Program-made: the position numbers and the translations under genes
Notes under the pieces: model-generated
What the model saw: the letters and a program-made list of their open reading frames with translations, nothing else
Databases searched by the model: none
Told to the model about the DNA's origin: nothing
In this document: one piece after another, positions 26,081 to 34,561 of the stretch
How positions within the stretch are numbered: the stretch's first letter is position 1
Layout: each line of letters begins with the position of its first letter
Assembly: GCF_024294905.1 (NCBI RefSeq)
Contig: NZ_JANCOC010000001.1
Location: forward strand, 1-64,000
DNA: 64,000 bases
Origin: Rothia gullae
GTDB lineage: Bacteria > Actinomycetota > Actinomycetes > Actinomycetales > Micrococcaceae
Reading direction: 5' to 3'

Positions 26081-29000
26081 ATGGAACAAGCATCACAGAT
26101 TAAGGGCCCGGACGGCCCCCTTACCGATCAGCTGATCAAGTTCGGTAAGTTCTTCTCCCGCTGGGATGAGACTGAAGACGGCCGCGCCGTCTTCCGTGAA
26201 GGCGGCCGCGAAGGTGACGCCTTCTACCGCGACCGTTGGAGCCACGATAAGGAAGTTCGCTCTACCCACGGCGTGAACTGCACCGGCTCCTGCTCCTGGA
26301 AGGTGTACGTCAAGGACGGCATTATCACCTGGGAAGCACAGGAAACCGACTACCCCTCGGTTGGTCCCGACCGCCCCGAGTACGAGCCCCGTGGTTGCCC
26401 TCGCGGTGCATCATTCTCGTGGTACACCTACTCTCCCACTCGCGTTAAGTACCCCTATGTTCGCGGTCTCCTGCTGGAGATGTACCGCGAAGCGAAGGCA
26501 ATCCACAACGATCCCGTGGACGCCTTCCACTCCATCGTGTCCGACCCCGCCAAGCGTGCACGCTACGTGAACGCACGCGGTAAGGGTGGTCTGGTGCGCT
26601 CGACCTGGGCTGAGGCTCTCGAGCTGATGGCGGCTGCTCACGTGCACACCATCAAGTACTACGGTCCCGACCGTAACACCGGCTTCACCCCGATTCCGGC
26701 AATGTCCATGGTGTCCTTCAGTGCGGGTGTTCGCTACGTCCAGCTGATGGGCGGCGTCATGACCAGCTTCTACGACTGGTATGCTGACCTTCCCGTGGCT
26801 TCCCCGCAGGTCTTCGGTGACCAGACCGACGTTCCCGAGTCTGGCGACTGGTGGGACGCTGCATACCTCATCATGTGGGGTGCAAACGTTCCGCTGACCC
26901 GTACCCCGGACGCTCACTGGGTCTCTGAGGTCCGCTACCGCGGTACCAAGGTCGTCACCGTGAGCCCCGACTACGCTGACAACACCAAGTTCGCTGACGA
27001 GTGGCTGCCCGCCCAGGCAGGTACCGACGCGGCACTGGCTATGGCAATGGGCCACGTCATCCTTAAGGAGAACTACGTTGACCAGCGTGTCGAGTTCTTC
27101 GAGGACTTCTCCCTGACCTACACCGACCTTCCCTTCTTGGTCACCCTGGAAACCCGCGAAGACGGTGTTAAGGTTCCCTCCAAGTTCCTGACCGCTGCAA
27201 AGCTCGCTGGCGAGGCTGAGCAGCCGAACGCTGACTTCAAGCCCGTCCTGATGGACCGCGAGACCGGTGAGGTCTTCGTTCCCAACGGCACCATGGGTCA
27301 CCGTTACGCTCAGGAAGATCAGGGCAAGTGGAACCTGGACCTGCAGGGTCGTAAGCCGATTCTGTCGATTCGCGACCTGCCCCAGGGCCAGACTGCAGCT
27401 GCAGAGATTAAGATGCCGACCTTCGACAACCCGAAGGGCCATGGCGACGTCATTACCCGCGGCGTGCCCGTAGCCTACGTTGAAGGCCACGAAGTCACCA
27501 CCGTCTTCGATATCATGCTGGCACAGTACGGTGTGGGTCGTGAGGGCCTGCCCGGTACTTGGGCTAAGGACTACGAGGACTGGAACGTTCAGAACACCCC
27601 GGCATGGCAGGAGCAGATTACTTCTGTCCCCGCCGAGGCTGTTATCCGCGTTGCCCGCGAGTTCGCTAAGAGCGCCCTGGATTCCGGTGGCCGCTCCATG
27701 ATTATCTTCGGTGCAGGTATCTGCCAGTGGTACCACGCTGACACCACCTACCGCGCTATTCTCTCCCTGCTGAACCTGACCGGTTGCCAGGGCCGTAATG
27801 GTGGCGGTTGGGCTCACTACGTGGGCCAGGAGAAGGCACGTCCGCTGACCGGTCTGACCAACATTGCGAACGCTCTGGACTGGAGCCGCCCGCCGCGTCA
27901 CATGATTGGTACCGGCTTCTGGTACATGCACACTGACCAGTTCCGTCAGGATGCATACTCCACCGATTACCTGCAGTCCCCGCTGGCTAAGGGCGAGCTG
28001 CGTGACGTTCACACTGCTGACGTTGTGGCACGTTCTACCCGTATGGGCTGGATGCCGTTCTACCCGCAGTTCCCCGAGAACTCGCTGGACTTGGCTGATA
28101 AGGCAGAGCAGGCAGTGGCACGCGGCGAGGCTTCCTCGAATGCGGACTACATTGCGCAGCGCCTGAACTCCGGTGACTTGGAGTTCTCCGTTGAGGACGT
28201 TGACAACCCCATCAACTGGCCTCGTACCCTGACCCTGTGGCGTTCGAACCTGTTCGGTTCCTCCGCTAAGGGTGAGAGCTACTTCCTGAAGCACCTGGTC
28301 GGTAGCATGGACAACGTCCAGGGCTCCGATTCGGAGAAGCTGCCGAACGAAGTGAAGTGGGTTGATGAGGCACCTCAGGGCAAGCTGGATCTGCTGGTCA
28401 CCTCGGACTTCCGTATGACCTCCACGACCCTGCTGTCTGACATCGTTCTGCCGACTGCAACCTGGTACGAGAAGCACGATATCTCCTCGACCGATATGCA
28501 CCCGTTCCTGCACGCATTCTCCCCGGCAATTGACCCGCCGTGGGAGGCAAAGACCGACCACGAGACCTTCAAGGCACTGGCATACGAGTTCACTCGCCTG
28601 GCTAAGAAGCACCTCGGCGTTCGTAAGGACATCGTTTCGGTCCCGCTGCTGCACGACACCCCCGGCCAGATTGCTCAGCCCGGCGGTCACGCACCCGACT
28701 GGAAGAACACCCCCGGTATGGTGGGTGTGCCCGGCAAGAATATGCCGAACTTCGTCACCGTCGAGCGTGACTACGGCGCACTGTACGACATGTACACCAC
28801 CGTTGGCCCGCTGTTCGACAAGCTCGGTGCTACCACCAAGTTCATCACCTATGACCTGAAGGACGAAGTCGCGAAGATGGCTAAGGAATTCGGTGTGATG
28901 GACTCCGGTAAGGGCGCAGGTCGTCCGGCACTGGACACCGATGTGAAGATTGCCGAATCCATCATGATGATTTCGGGTACCTCTAACGGTGAGGTTGCTA

Positions 29001-29800
29001 TCAAGGGCTTCAAGGAGCTCGAGAAGCAGACCGGTCTGCACCTGATGGACCTGGCAGAAGGTAACGAGGAACGTCGTATCACCTTCCCCATGACCCAGGC
29101 CGCACCGCAGCCCGTGATGACCTCCCCCGAGTGGTCCGGTTCGGAGACCGGCGGTCGCCGTTACGCTCCGTTCACCGTCAACATCGAGAAGAAGAAGCCG
29201 TTCCACACCCTGACCGGCCGTATGCACTTCTTCCTCGACCACGACTGGATGCACGAAATGGGCGAGGCTCTGCCGATTTACCGTCCGCCGCTGGACATGA
29301 CCGGCCTGTACAACGAGCCCGAGCTCGGTACTACCGATGGTGTTTCGGTTGCTGTCCGCTACCTGACCCCGCACAACAAGTGGGCAATTCACTCGCAGTA
29401 CTTCGACAACCACTACATGCTCAGCATGTTCCGTGGTGGCCCGACTGCGTGGATGAGCCCGCAGGACGCTGAGAAGATTGGCGTCAAGGATGGCGAGTGG
29501 ATTGAGTGTGTGAACACCAACGGTGTCTTCGTGGGCCGTGCGGTTGTTTCGCACCGTATGCCCGAGGGCGTCTGCTTCGTTTACCACGCTCAGGAGCGTA
29601 TGGTTAGCCCGAAGTCTGAAGTCACCGGTAAGCGCGGTGGTATTCACAACTCGGTGACCCGTATTCTTCTGAAGCCCACCCACATGATTGGTGGCTACGC
29701 TCACCAGGCGTTCGCCTTCAACTATCTTGGACCGACCGGTAACCAGCGAGACATCGTCTCGTACATCCGTCGCCGTAAGTCCCAGGAGGTAACTTTCTAA
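26081..29800 (+). CDS. narG: Respiratory nitrate reductase alpha subunit NarG
   Basis: Catalytic subunit that reduces nitrate to nitrite with a bis-MGD molybdenum centre, on the cytoplasmic face of the membrane. The 1239-residue length is standard. The FS0 iron-sulfur ligands are His63, Cys67, Cys71 and Cys106 (STHGVNCTGSCSW and RGCPRG). The Mo-ligand Asp lies in the SFYDWYADLP segment. The ATG at 26081 (MEQASQIKGP) was preferred to an earlier in-frame ATG at 26015, because this N-terminus has the expected length; the ribosome site GGGCAG is weak. The stop overlaps the narH start (TAATG). The gene follows the cofactor genes, which are required for its activity. Confidence 0.95.
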   Translation: MEQASQIKGPDGPLTDQLIKFGKFFSRWDETEDGRAVFREGGREGDAFYRDRWSHDKEVRSTHGVNCTGSCSWKVYVKDGIITWEAQETDYPSVGPDRPEYEPRGCPRGASFSWYTYSPTRVKYPYVRGLLLEMYREAKAIHNDPVDAFHSIVSDPAKRARYVNARGKGGLVRSTWAEALELMAAAHVHTIKYYGPDRNTGFTPIPAMSMVSFSAGVRYVQLMGGVMTSFYDWYADLPVASPQVFGDQTDVPESGDWWDAAYLIMWGANVPLTRTPDAHWVSEVRYRGTKVVTVSPDYADNTKFADEWLPAQAGTDAALAMAMGHVILKENYVDQRVEFFEDFSLTYTDLPFLVTLETREDGVKVPSKFLTAAKLAGEAEQPNADFKPVLMDRETGEVFVPNGTMGHRYAQEDQGKWNLDLQGRKPILSIRDLPQGQTAAAEIKMPTFDNPKGHGDVITRGVPVAYVEGHEVTTVFDIMLAQYGVGREGLPGTWAKDYEDWNVQNTPAWQEQITSVPAEAVIRVAREFAKSALDSGGRSMIIFGAGICQWYHADTTYRAILSLLNLTGCQGRNGGGWAHYVGQEKARPLTGLTNIANALDWSRPPRHMIGTGFWYMHTDQFRQDAYSTDYLQSPLAKGELRDVHTADVVARSTRMGWMPFYPQFPENSLDLADKAEQAVARGEASSNADYIAQRLNSGDLEFSVEDVDNPINWPRTLTLWRSNLFGSSAKGESYFLKHLVGSMDNVQGSDSEKLPNEVKWVDEAPQGKLDLLVTSDFRMTSTTLLSDIVLPTATWYEKHDISSTDMHPFLHAFSPAIDPPWEAKTDHETFKALAYEFTRLAKKHLGVRKDIVSVPLLHDTPGQIAQPGGHAPDWKNTPGMVGVPGKNMPNFVTVERDYGALYDMYTTVGPLFDKLGATTKFITYDLKDEVAKMAKEFGVMDSGKGAGRPALDTDVKIAESIMMISGTSNGEVAIKGFKELEKQTGLHLMDLAEGNEERRITFPMTQAAPQPVMTSPEWSGSETGGRRYAPFTVNIEKKKPFHTLTGRMHFFLDHDWMHEMGEALPIYRPPLDMTGLYNEPELGTTDGVSVAVRYLTPHNKWAIHSQYFDNHYMLSMFRGGPTAWMSPQDAEKIGVKDGEWIECVNTNGVFVGRAVVSHRMPEGVCFVYHAQERMVSPKSEVTGKRGGIHNSVTRILLKPTHMIGGYAHQAFAFNYLGPTGNQRDIVSYIRRRKSQEVTF

Positions 29801-31413
29801 TGCGCGTTATGGCACAAGTTGCGATGGTGATGGCGCTCGATAAGTGCATCGGCTGCCACACCTGCTCCGTGACCTGTAAGCAGGCATGGACGAACCGAGC
29901 CGGTACCGAGTACGTCTGGTTCAACAACGTTGAGACTCGTCCCGGTCAGGGTTACCCCCGCCGTTACGAGGATCAGGAGAAGTGGAAGGGCGGCTGGGTG
30001 CTGAACAAGCGCGGTCGTCTGGAGCTCAAGAGCGGTAACCGCTTCCAGAAGCTCTTCACGATTTTCGCTTCCCCGATTCAGCCCGAGCTGAACGACTACT
30101 ACGAGCCCTGGACCTACGATTACCAGAACCTGACCAGTGCTCCTCTGGGTGATGACTTCCCGGCTGCTAAGCCGGTCTCCCTCATCACCGGTGAGGACAC
30201 CAAGGTCGAGTGGGGTATGAACTGGGACGACAACCTGGCTGGTGCGACCGAGTACGGTCACCTGGACCCGCTGGTTGAGAAGGTTCGCAAGAAGGCTGAG
30301 GACAAGATTAAGTTCGAGTTCGAGCAGACCTTCATGTTCTACCTGCCTCGTATTTGTGAGCACTGCCTGAACCCCTCCTGCATGGCTTCTTGCCCCTCCG
30401 GCGCTATCTACAAGCGCGCTGAGGACGGCATTGTTCTGGTTGACCAGGACCGTTGCCGCGGTTGGCGTCAGTGCATCACCGGCTGCCCCTACAAGAAGGT
30501 GTACTTCAACCACAAGACGGGTAAGGCTGAGAAGTGTACCTTCTGCTACCCCCGTATTGAGGCTGGTATCCCGACCGTGTGTGCTGAGACCTGTGTTGGT
30601 CGTATGCGCTACATCGGTATCTTCCTCTACGATGCAGACCGCGTGACTGAGGCTGCTTCGGTTGAGGACGAGAAGGACCTCTACGAGGCTCAGCTGTCGC
30701 TGATGCTTGATCCTTCGGATCCGGCTGTGATTGAGCAGGCTCGTAAGAACGACATCCCCGAGGCGTGGATTACTGCAGCTCAGAAGTCGCCCGTGTACAA
30801 GCTGGCGAAGGAGTGGAAGGTGGCTCTGCCCCTGCACCCCGAGTACCGCACCATGCCGATGGTTTGGTACGTGCCGCCGCTGTCTCCGATTGTTGACCTG
30901 CTCAAGGAGCAGGGCCACGATGCAGAGAACAGCAACAACCTGTTCGGCGCTATTGAGTCTCTCCGTATTCCGGTTGAGTACCTGGCTGAGCTGTTCACCG
31001 CTGGTGACACTGAGGTTGTTACTAACGTTCTGCGCCGCCTGGCTGCGATGCGTTCGTACATGCGTGACATCAACCTCGGTGGCGAAGGCAACGAGGAGAT
31101 CGCTCAGGCTGTCGGCATGACCGGTCAGCAGGTGTACGAGATGTACCGTCTGATGGCTATCGCTAAGTACAACGAGCGTTACGTCATTCCTAAGGCTCAC
31201 ATGGAAGACGCCCACAACCTTGAGGAAATGGGCTGCTCCCTGAGCGTGGATGGCGGACCCGGCATGTACGGCGATGCGTTCAACGACATGGAGGGTCGCC
31301 CGACCCCCGTGTCCACCGGTGTCTACGAGGCTAACAACAAGGTCAGCTTGTTCAGCTGGGACGGTTCTTCCCGTCCTGATGGCCTCTTCCCGAACACCAC
31401 CGGAAAGAAGTAA
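29800..31413 (+). CDS. narH: Nitrate reductase beta subunit NarH
   Basis: Electron-transfer subunit that links NarI hemes to NarG. The 537-residue protein carries four Cys clusters: C16, C19, C22 and C26 (CIGCHTCSVTC), CEHCLNPSCMASC, CRGWRQCITGC with Trp replacing a Cys (the mark of the 3Fe-4S centre) and CTFCYPRIEAGIPTVCAETC. The ATG at 29800 overlaps the narG stop, indicating coupling, and a purine-rich AGGAGGT lies just before. Confidence 0.96.
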   Translation: MRVMAQVAMVMALDKCIGCHTCSVTCKQAWTNRAGTEYVWFNNVETRPGQGYPRRYEDQEKWKGGWVLNKRGRLELKSGNRFQKLFTIFASPIQPELNDYYEPWTYDYQNLTSAPLGDDFPAAKPVSLITGEDTKVEWGMNWDDNLAGATEYGHLDPLVEKVRKKAEDKIKFEFEQTFMFYLPRICEHCLNPSCMASCPSGAIYKRAEDGIVLVDQDRCRGWRQCITGCPYKKVYFNHKTGKAEKCTFCYPRIEAGIPTVCAETCVGRMRYIGIFLYDADRVTEAASVEDEKDLYEAQLSLMLDPSDPAVIEQARKNDIPEAWITAAQKSPVYKLAKEWKVALPLHPEYRTMPMVWYVPPLSPIVDLLKEQGHDAENSNNLFGAIESLRIPVEYLAELFTAGDTEVVTNVLRRLAAMRSYMRDINLGGEGNEEIAQAVGMTGQQVYEMYRLMAIAKYNERYVIPKAHMEDAHNLEEMGCSLSVDGGPGMYGDAFNDMEGRPTPVSTGVYEANNKVSLFSWDGSSRPDGLFPNTTGKK

Positions 31414-31416
31414 TAA

Positions 31417-32157
31417 GTGGCTGGATTCTTTTCCAAGCTCATGGGCAAGGCCGGTTCCGAGGCTGCGGTCTCGGAGCCGGCTCAGCCGGAGAACCCGTTC
31501 GATATTGATTACGGTCCCGGCGAGGATAAGGACTCGGTGATCTACCAGGTGAGCGGTATGCTCCTGGGCTACCCCGATGAGGAAACTCTGAAGGTTCTGC
31601 CCGAGCTGGTGGAGATTACCGCTTCCACCCAGGATGAGGCTTTCATTGCTGCCGTTGATGCGGTTCAGCAGTGGCTGACTTCTAAGGACCTTGAGGATGT
31701 GCAGTCCGAGTACGTGCAGGAGTACGACCTTTCGCGTCGTCATTCTCTGCATCTGTCCTACTGGACCGATGGCGATACCCGCCGCCGTGGTGAGACTCTT
31801 CTGCGTTTCAAGCAGATGTACCGCGACTCCGGTATGTTGACCGTTTTGAATGGTGAGCTTCCGGACTACCTGCCGCTGGTGCTGGAGTTCTGTGCGTTGG
31901 TGGATCGCCGTAAGGGCCGTTCCGCTTTGCAGGCGTACCGTCCGTCCCTTGAGCTTCTTCGTCTGTCCATGAAGGACGGAAATCTGCCCCACTACGGGTT
32001 GTTGCAGAGCATCTGCGATACCCTTCCTGGCGTCTCTCCGCAGACTCAGGAGGAGGTCCAGAAGATGGCTGGCTACGGCCCTCCCGTCGAGACTGTTGGC
32101 CTGAATGGCTACGCTGATCATCAGCTGCTCCAGCAGGCTTCGGCTCGTTCTAACTAG
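31417..32157 (+). CDS. narJ: Nitrate reductase assembly chaperone NarJ
   Basis: Dedicated chaperone that binds the NarG N-terminus during cofactor insertion; not part of the final enzyme. 246 residues; the conserved core is YQVSGMLLGYPDEETL, followed by the helical bundle with YVQEYDLSRRHSLHLSYWTDGDTRRRGE (about residues 99-126), which is characteristic of the NarJ/DmsD family. The start is GTG at 31417, 3 bp after the narH stop. Confidence 0.93.
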   Translation: MAGFFSKLMGKAGSEAAVSEPAQPENPFDIDYGPGEDKDSVIYQVSGMLLGYPDEETLKVLPELVEITASTQDEAFIAAVDAVQQWLTSKDLEDVQSEYVQEYDLSRRHSLHLSYWTDGDTRRRGETLLRFKQMYRDSGMLTVLNGELPDYLPLVLEFCALVDRRKGRSALQAYRPSLELLRLSMKDGNLPHYGLLQSICDTLPGVSPQTQEEVQKMAGYGPPVETVGLNGYADHQLLQQASARSN

Positions 32158-32183
32158 TTTTATCCCTTGTGAGGAGACAACAC

Positions 32184-33017
32184 GTGTACGTACTTGCTTC
32201 TGAGAACGCAGGACATGCTGCACAGGCTGTAGCCGATCCGGGTATTGTTGACATCCTGCTGTGGGGCGTTCTGCCCTATGTTGCACTGGTCGTTCTGATT
32301 GGTGGCACCATTTGGCGTTACCGTACTGACCAGTTCGGATGGACTACCCGCTCGTCCCAGGTCTATGAATCGAAGCTGTTGCGCATCGCTTCGCCCCTGT
32401 TCCATTACGGTCTTGCGGCCGTTTTCCTTGGCCACGTTGGTGGTCTGGTGGTGCCTAAGGCATTCACCGACCTGGTCGTTTCGGAAGACACTTACCACAT
32501 TGTGGCGCTGGTTGGCGGTTCTGTTGCTGCGGTCGCAACCATTGTTGGTATGTTCGTTCTGATTGGTCGCCGCGCTTCGAACTCTCGTGTGCGTTCGGCT
32601 ACCACTCGTAATGACGTTTTCATGTATGTCGTTTTGGTTCTGGTGATTCTCGCCGGTACTGCGGCTACTCTAATTTCGGCAGTGAACCCCTCGGGTGGTT
32701 TGCCTCCGGTGAATGGTCACGAGGTTCACTTCAACTACCGTGAGACCATTTCTGTGTGGTTCCGTTCGCTGTTCTACTTCCACCCTGAGGTGGCTCTGAT
32801 GGTGAATATTCCTGTGGCTTTCAAGATTCACATCGTGGTGGCTATGGTTCTGTTCATCATTTGGCCGTTTACCCGCCTGGTGCATGCACTGACTGTGCCC
32901 CTGCACTACCTCTTCCGCCCCTACACCGTGTACCGCTCTCGTGGTGGCCAGCGTGTTGGTGCACGTCGAGGTTGGGATCCGGTTGGTACTCTCCCCCGTG
33001 AGCGCGCCGACCGCTAA
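32184..33017 (+). CDS. narI: Nitrate reductase gamma subunit NarI (cytochrome b)
   Basis: Membrane anchor that oxidises menaquinol and passes electrons through two b hemes to NarH. 277 residues with five predicted transmembrane helices, beginning at ILLWGVLPYVALVVLIGGTIWRYRTDQFGW. Heme-ligand His candidates occur in FHYGLAAVFLGHVGG and in KIHIVVAMVLFIIWPFTRLVH. The GTG at 32184 is preceded by GAGGAGA at an ideal distance; a GTG 15 bp earlier lies inside that site and was rejected. Confidence 0.93.
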   Translation: MYVLASENAGHAAQAVADPGIVDILLWGVLPYVALVVLIGGTIWRYRTDQFGWTTRSSQVYESKLLRIASPLFHYGLAAVFLGHVGGLVVPKAFTDLVVSEDTYHIVALVGGSVAAVATIVGMFVLIGRRASNSRVRSATTRNDVFMYVVLVLVILAGTAATLISAVNPSGGLPPVNGHEVHFNYRETISVWFRSLFYFHPEVALMVNIPVAFKIHIVVAMVLFIIWPFTRLVHALTVPLHYLFRPYTVYRSRGGQRVGARRGWDPVGTLPRERADR

Positions 33018-33047
33018 TACACATATCCATATTGCAAAAGAGGAAAT

Positions 33048-34277
33048 ATGAGCACCCCCGCTGCACCGAGCTACGACCTGAAGAATGGTCAGCTCCGTAA
33101 CGTTCTGCTTGCAACCTTCGCCTCTACCATTGGTTTCTGGGCGTGGACCGTCGTTGGCCCGCTGGCCAAGATGTACGCAAAGCAGATGCACCTGGACGCT
33201 GGTATGACCAGCCTTCTGGTTGCTATGCCGATTTTCATCGGCGCTATCGGCCGTATTCCCGTTGGTGGTCTGACTGACCGCTACGGTGGTCGTATTATGT
33301 TCACCGCTGTTCTGGCGATTAGCGCACCCCTGGTCCTCCTGGTTGGTGTTGCTGGTCAGATGAACTCGCTGCCCATGCTGCTTGTTGTGGCGTTCTTCCT
33401 GGGTATTGCGGGTACCGTGTTCGCTGTGGGTATTCCCTTCAGTTCCGCATGGTATGACGCTTCCAAGAAGGGTTTTGCGACCGGTGTGTTCGGTGCCGGC
33501 ATGGTGGGTACTGCAATTTCTGCATTCGCTACCCCCCGCCTGGTGCAGGGTATTGGTTACTTCCAGACTCACGTTCTGATTGCTGTTATCTGTGCTGTAA
33601 CCGCTGCTATCTCTTTCTTCTTCTTGAAGGATTCTCCGGCAACCATCGGCCGTGAGGTTACTCCGCTGATGCCGAAGATTGTTCAGGCATTCAAGGTGAA
33701 GACCACTTGGCAGCTGGGCTTCCTCTACGCTGTTGTGTTCGGTGCGTTCGTGGCATTCTCGAACTACCTGCCCACTTACCTGAGCAACATCTACAGCTTC
33801 AACGCTAACGACGCTGGTATGCGTGCGGCTGGCTTCGTGGCTGCTACCGTGATTGCTCGTCCCTTCGGTGGTGTTCTGGCTGATAAGTTCGGTCCGAAGA
33901 TTATCTCCCTCATCTCCCTGGGCGGTGTGGTGATTCTGGCAGTTATCACCGCGTTCCAGCCTGATGCTGAGCACGTGTATGGTGCTGTCTTCATCCTGAT
34001 GGGTGCTCTTCTGGGTCTGGGCCACGGCTCGGTCTTCGGCTGGGTGGCTCGTGCGGCTGATCCGAAGAACGTTGGTGCGGTGTCCGGTGTGGTTGCTGCT
34101 GCTGGCGCTCTGGGTGGTTTCTTCCCGCCGCTGGTGATGGGTGCAACCTACAACCAGGCTGAGAACAACTACTTCATCGGTCTGATGCTGCTGGCCGTGA
34201 CCGCGTTCCTCGCCTTTCTGTCGGCATTCCTCGTGCCGCACGGTGGCAAGCCTGACCACGCTAAGCACGCTAAGTAG
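33048..34277 (+). CDS. narK: Nitrate/nitrite transporter NarK (MFS)
   Basis: Carrier of the major facilitator family that imports nitrate and exports nitrite for the adjacent reductase. 409 residues with about 12 transmembrane helices. The loop GRIPVGGLTDRYGGR (about residues 68-82) is the MFS motif between helices 2 and 3, and ARPFGGVLADKFGPK repeats it in the second half. Gly-rich nitrate-signature-like helices (FLGIAGTVFAVGIPFSSAWY, VVAAAGALGGFFPPLVMGA) support the NarK assignment. It has GAGGAAAT before the ATG, lies 30 bp after narI, and a strong terminator follows. Confidence 0.92.
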   Translation: MSTPAAPSYDLKNGQLRNVLLATFASTIGFWAWTVVGPLAKMYAKQMHLDAGMTSLLVAMPIFIGAIGRIPVGGLTDRYGGRIMFTAVLAISAPLVLLVGVAGQMNSLPMLLVVAFFLGIAGTVFAVGIPFSSAWYDASKKGFATGVFGAGMVGTAISAFATPRLVQGIGYFQTHVLIAVICAVTAAISFFFLKDSPATIGREVTPLMPKIVQAFKVKTTWQLGFLYAVVFGAFVAFSNYLPTYLSNIYSFNANDAGMRAAGFVAATVIARPFGGVLADKFGPKIISLISLGGVVILAVITAFQPDAEHVYGAVFILMGALLGLGHGSVFGWVARAADPKNVGAVSGVVAAAGALGGFFPPLVMGATYNQAENNYFIGLMLLAVTAFLAFLSAFLVPHGGKPDHAKHAK

Positions 34278-34328
34278 GTTCTTCTAGTACATCCTTCTGC
34301 AGGGTGTATGCGAAGTTTGCTTTGACTG

Positions 34329-34380
34329 AGTCCGGCTCGTTTTCTCTTCGGAGGGAACGAGTCGGACTTTGTGCTTTTTT
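34329..34380 (+). terminator. Rho-independent terminator of the nar operon
   Basis: An 18-bp stem with three G-U pairs (34329-34346 with 34351-34368), a TTCG loop, and a downstream T6 at 34375-34380. Confidence 0.85.
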
Positions 34381-34561
34381 GCTGTTTTTCAGCTAGTAGA
34401 GGGTGGGATTTGGGGTAGCGAAGAGCTTGATATTCGGGCATGTCGAATGCTGATAAAGGTGGCAAAACTTCATGGAGATGTGGGACACTTAAGATGTTCG
34501 ACTCGTCGCAATAGCGCGACGTGACCCCTCTACGGTTTGCGCCGACCAATAGGAGAATCCT

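Noticed and set aside
26411..29704. Open frame of about 1100 codons antisense to narG
   Set aside because: It mirrors the codon bias of narG, has no ribosome site of note and no recognisable protein motif. Similar long antisense frames lie opposite gcvP (34169-37450) and rpoB (40787-43669).
34381..34561. Glycine riboswitch before gcvP
   Set aside because: I see neither the conserved tandem aptamer core nor a fitting fold.
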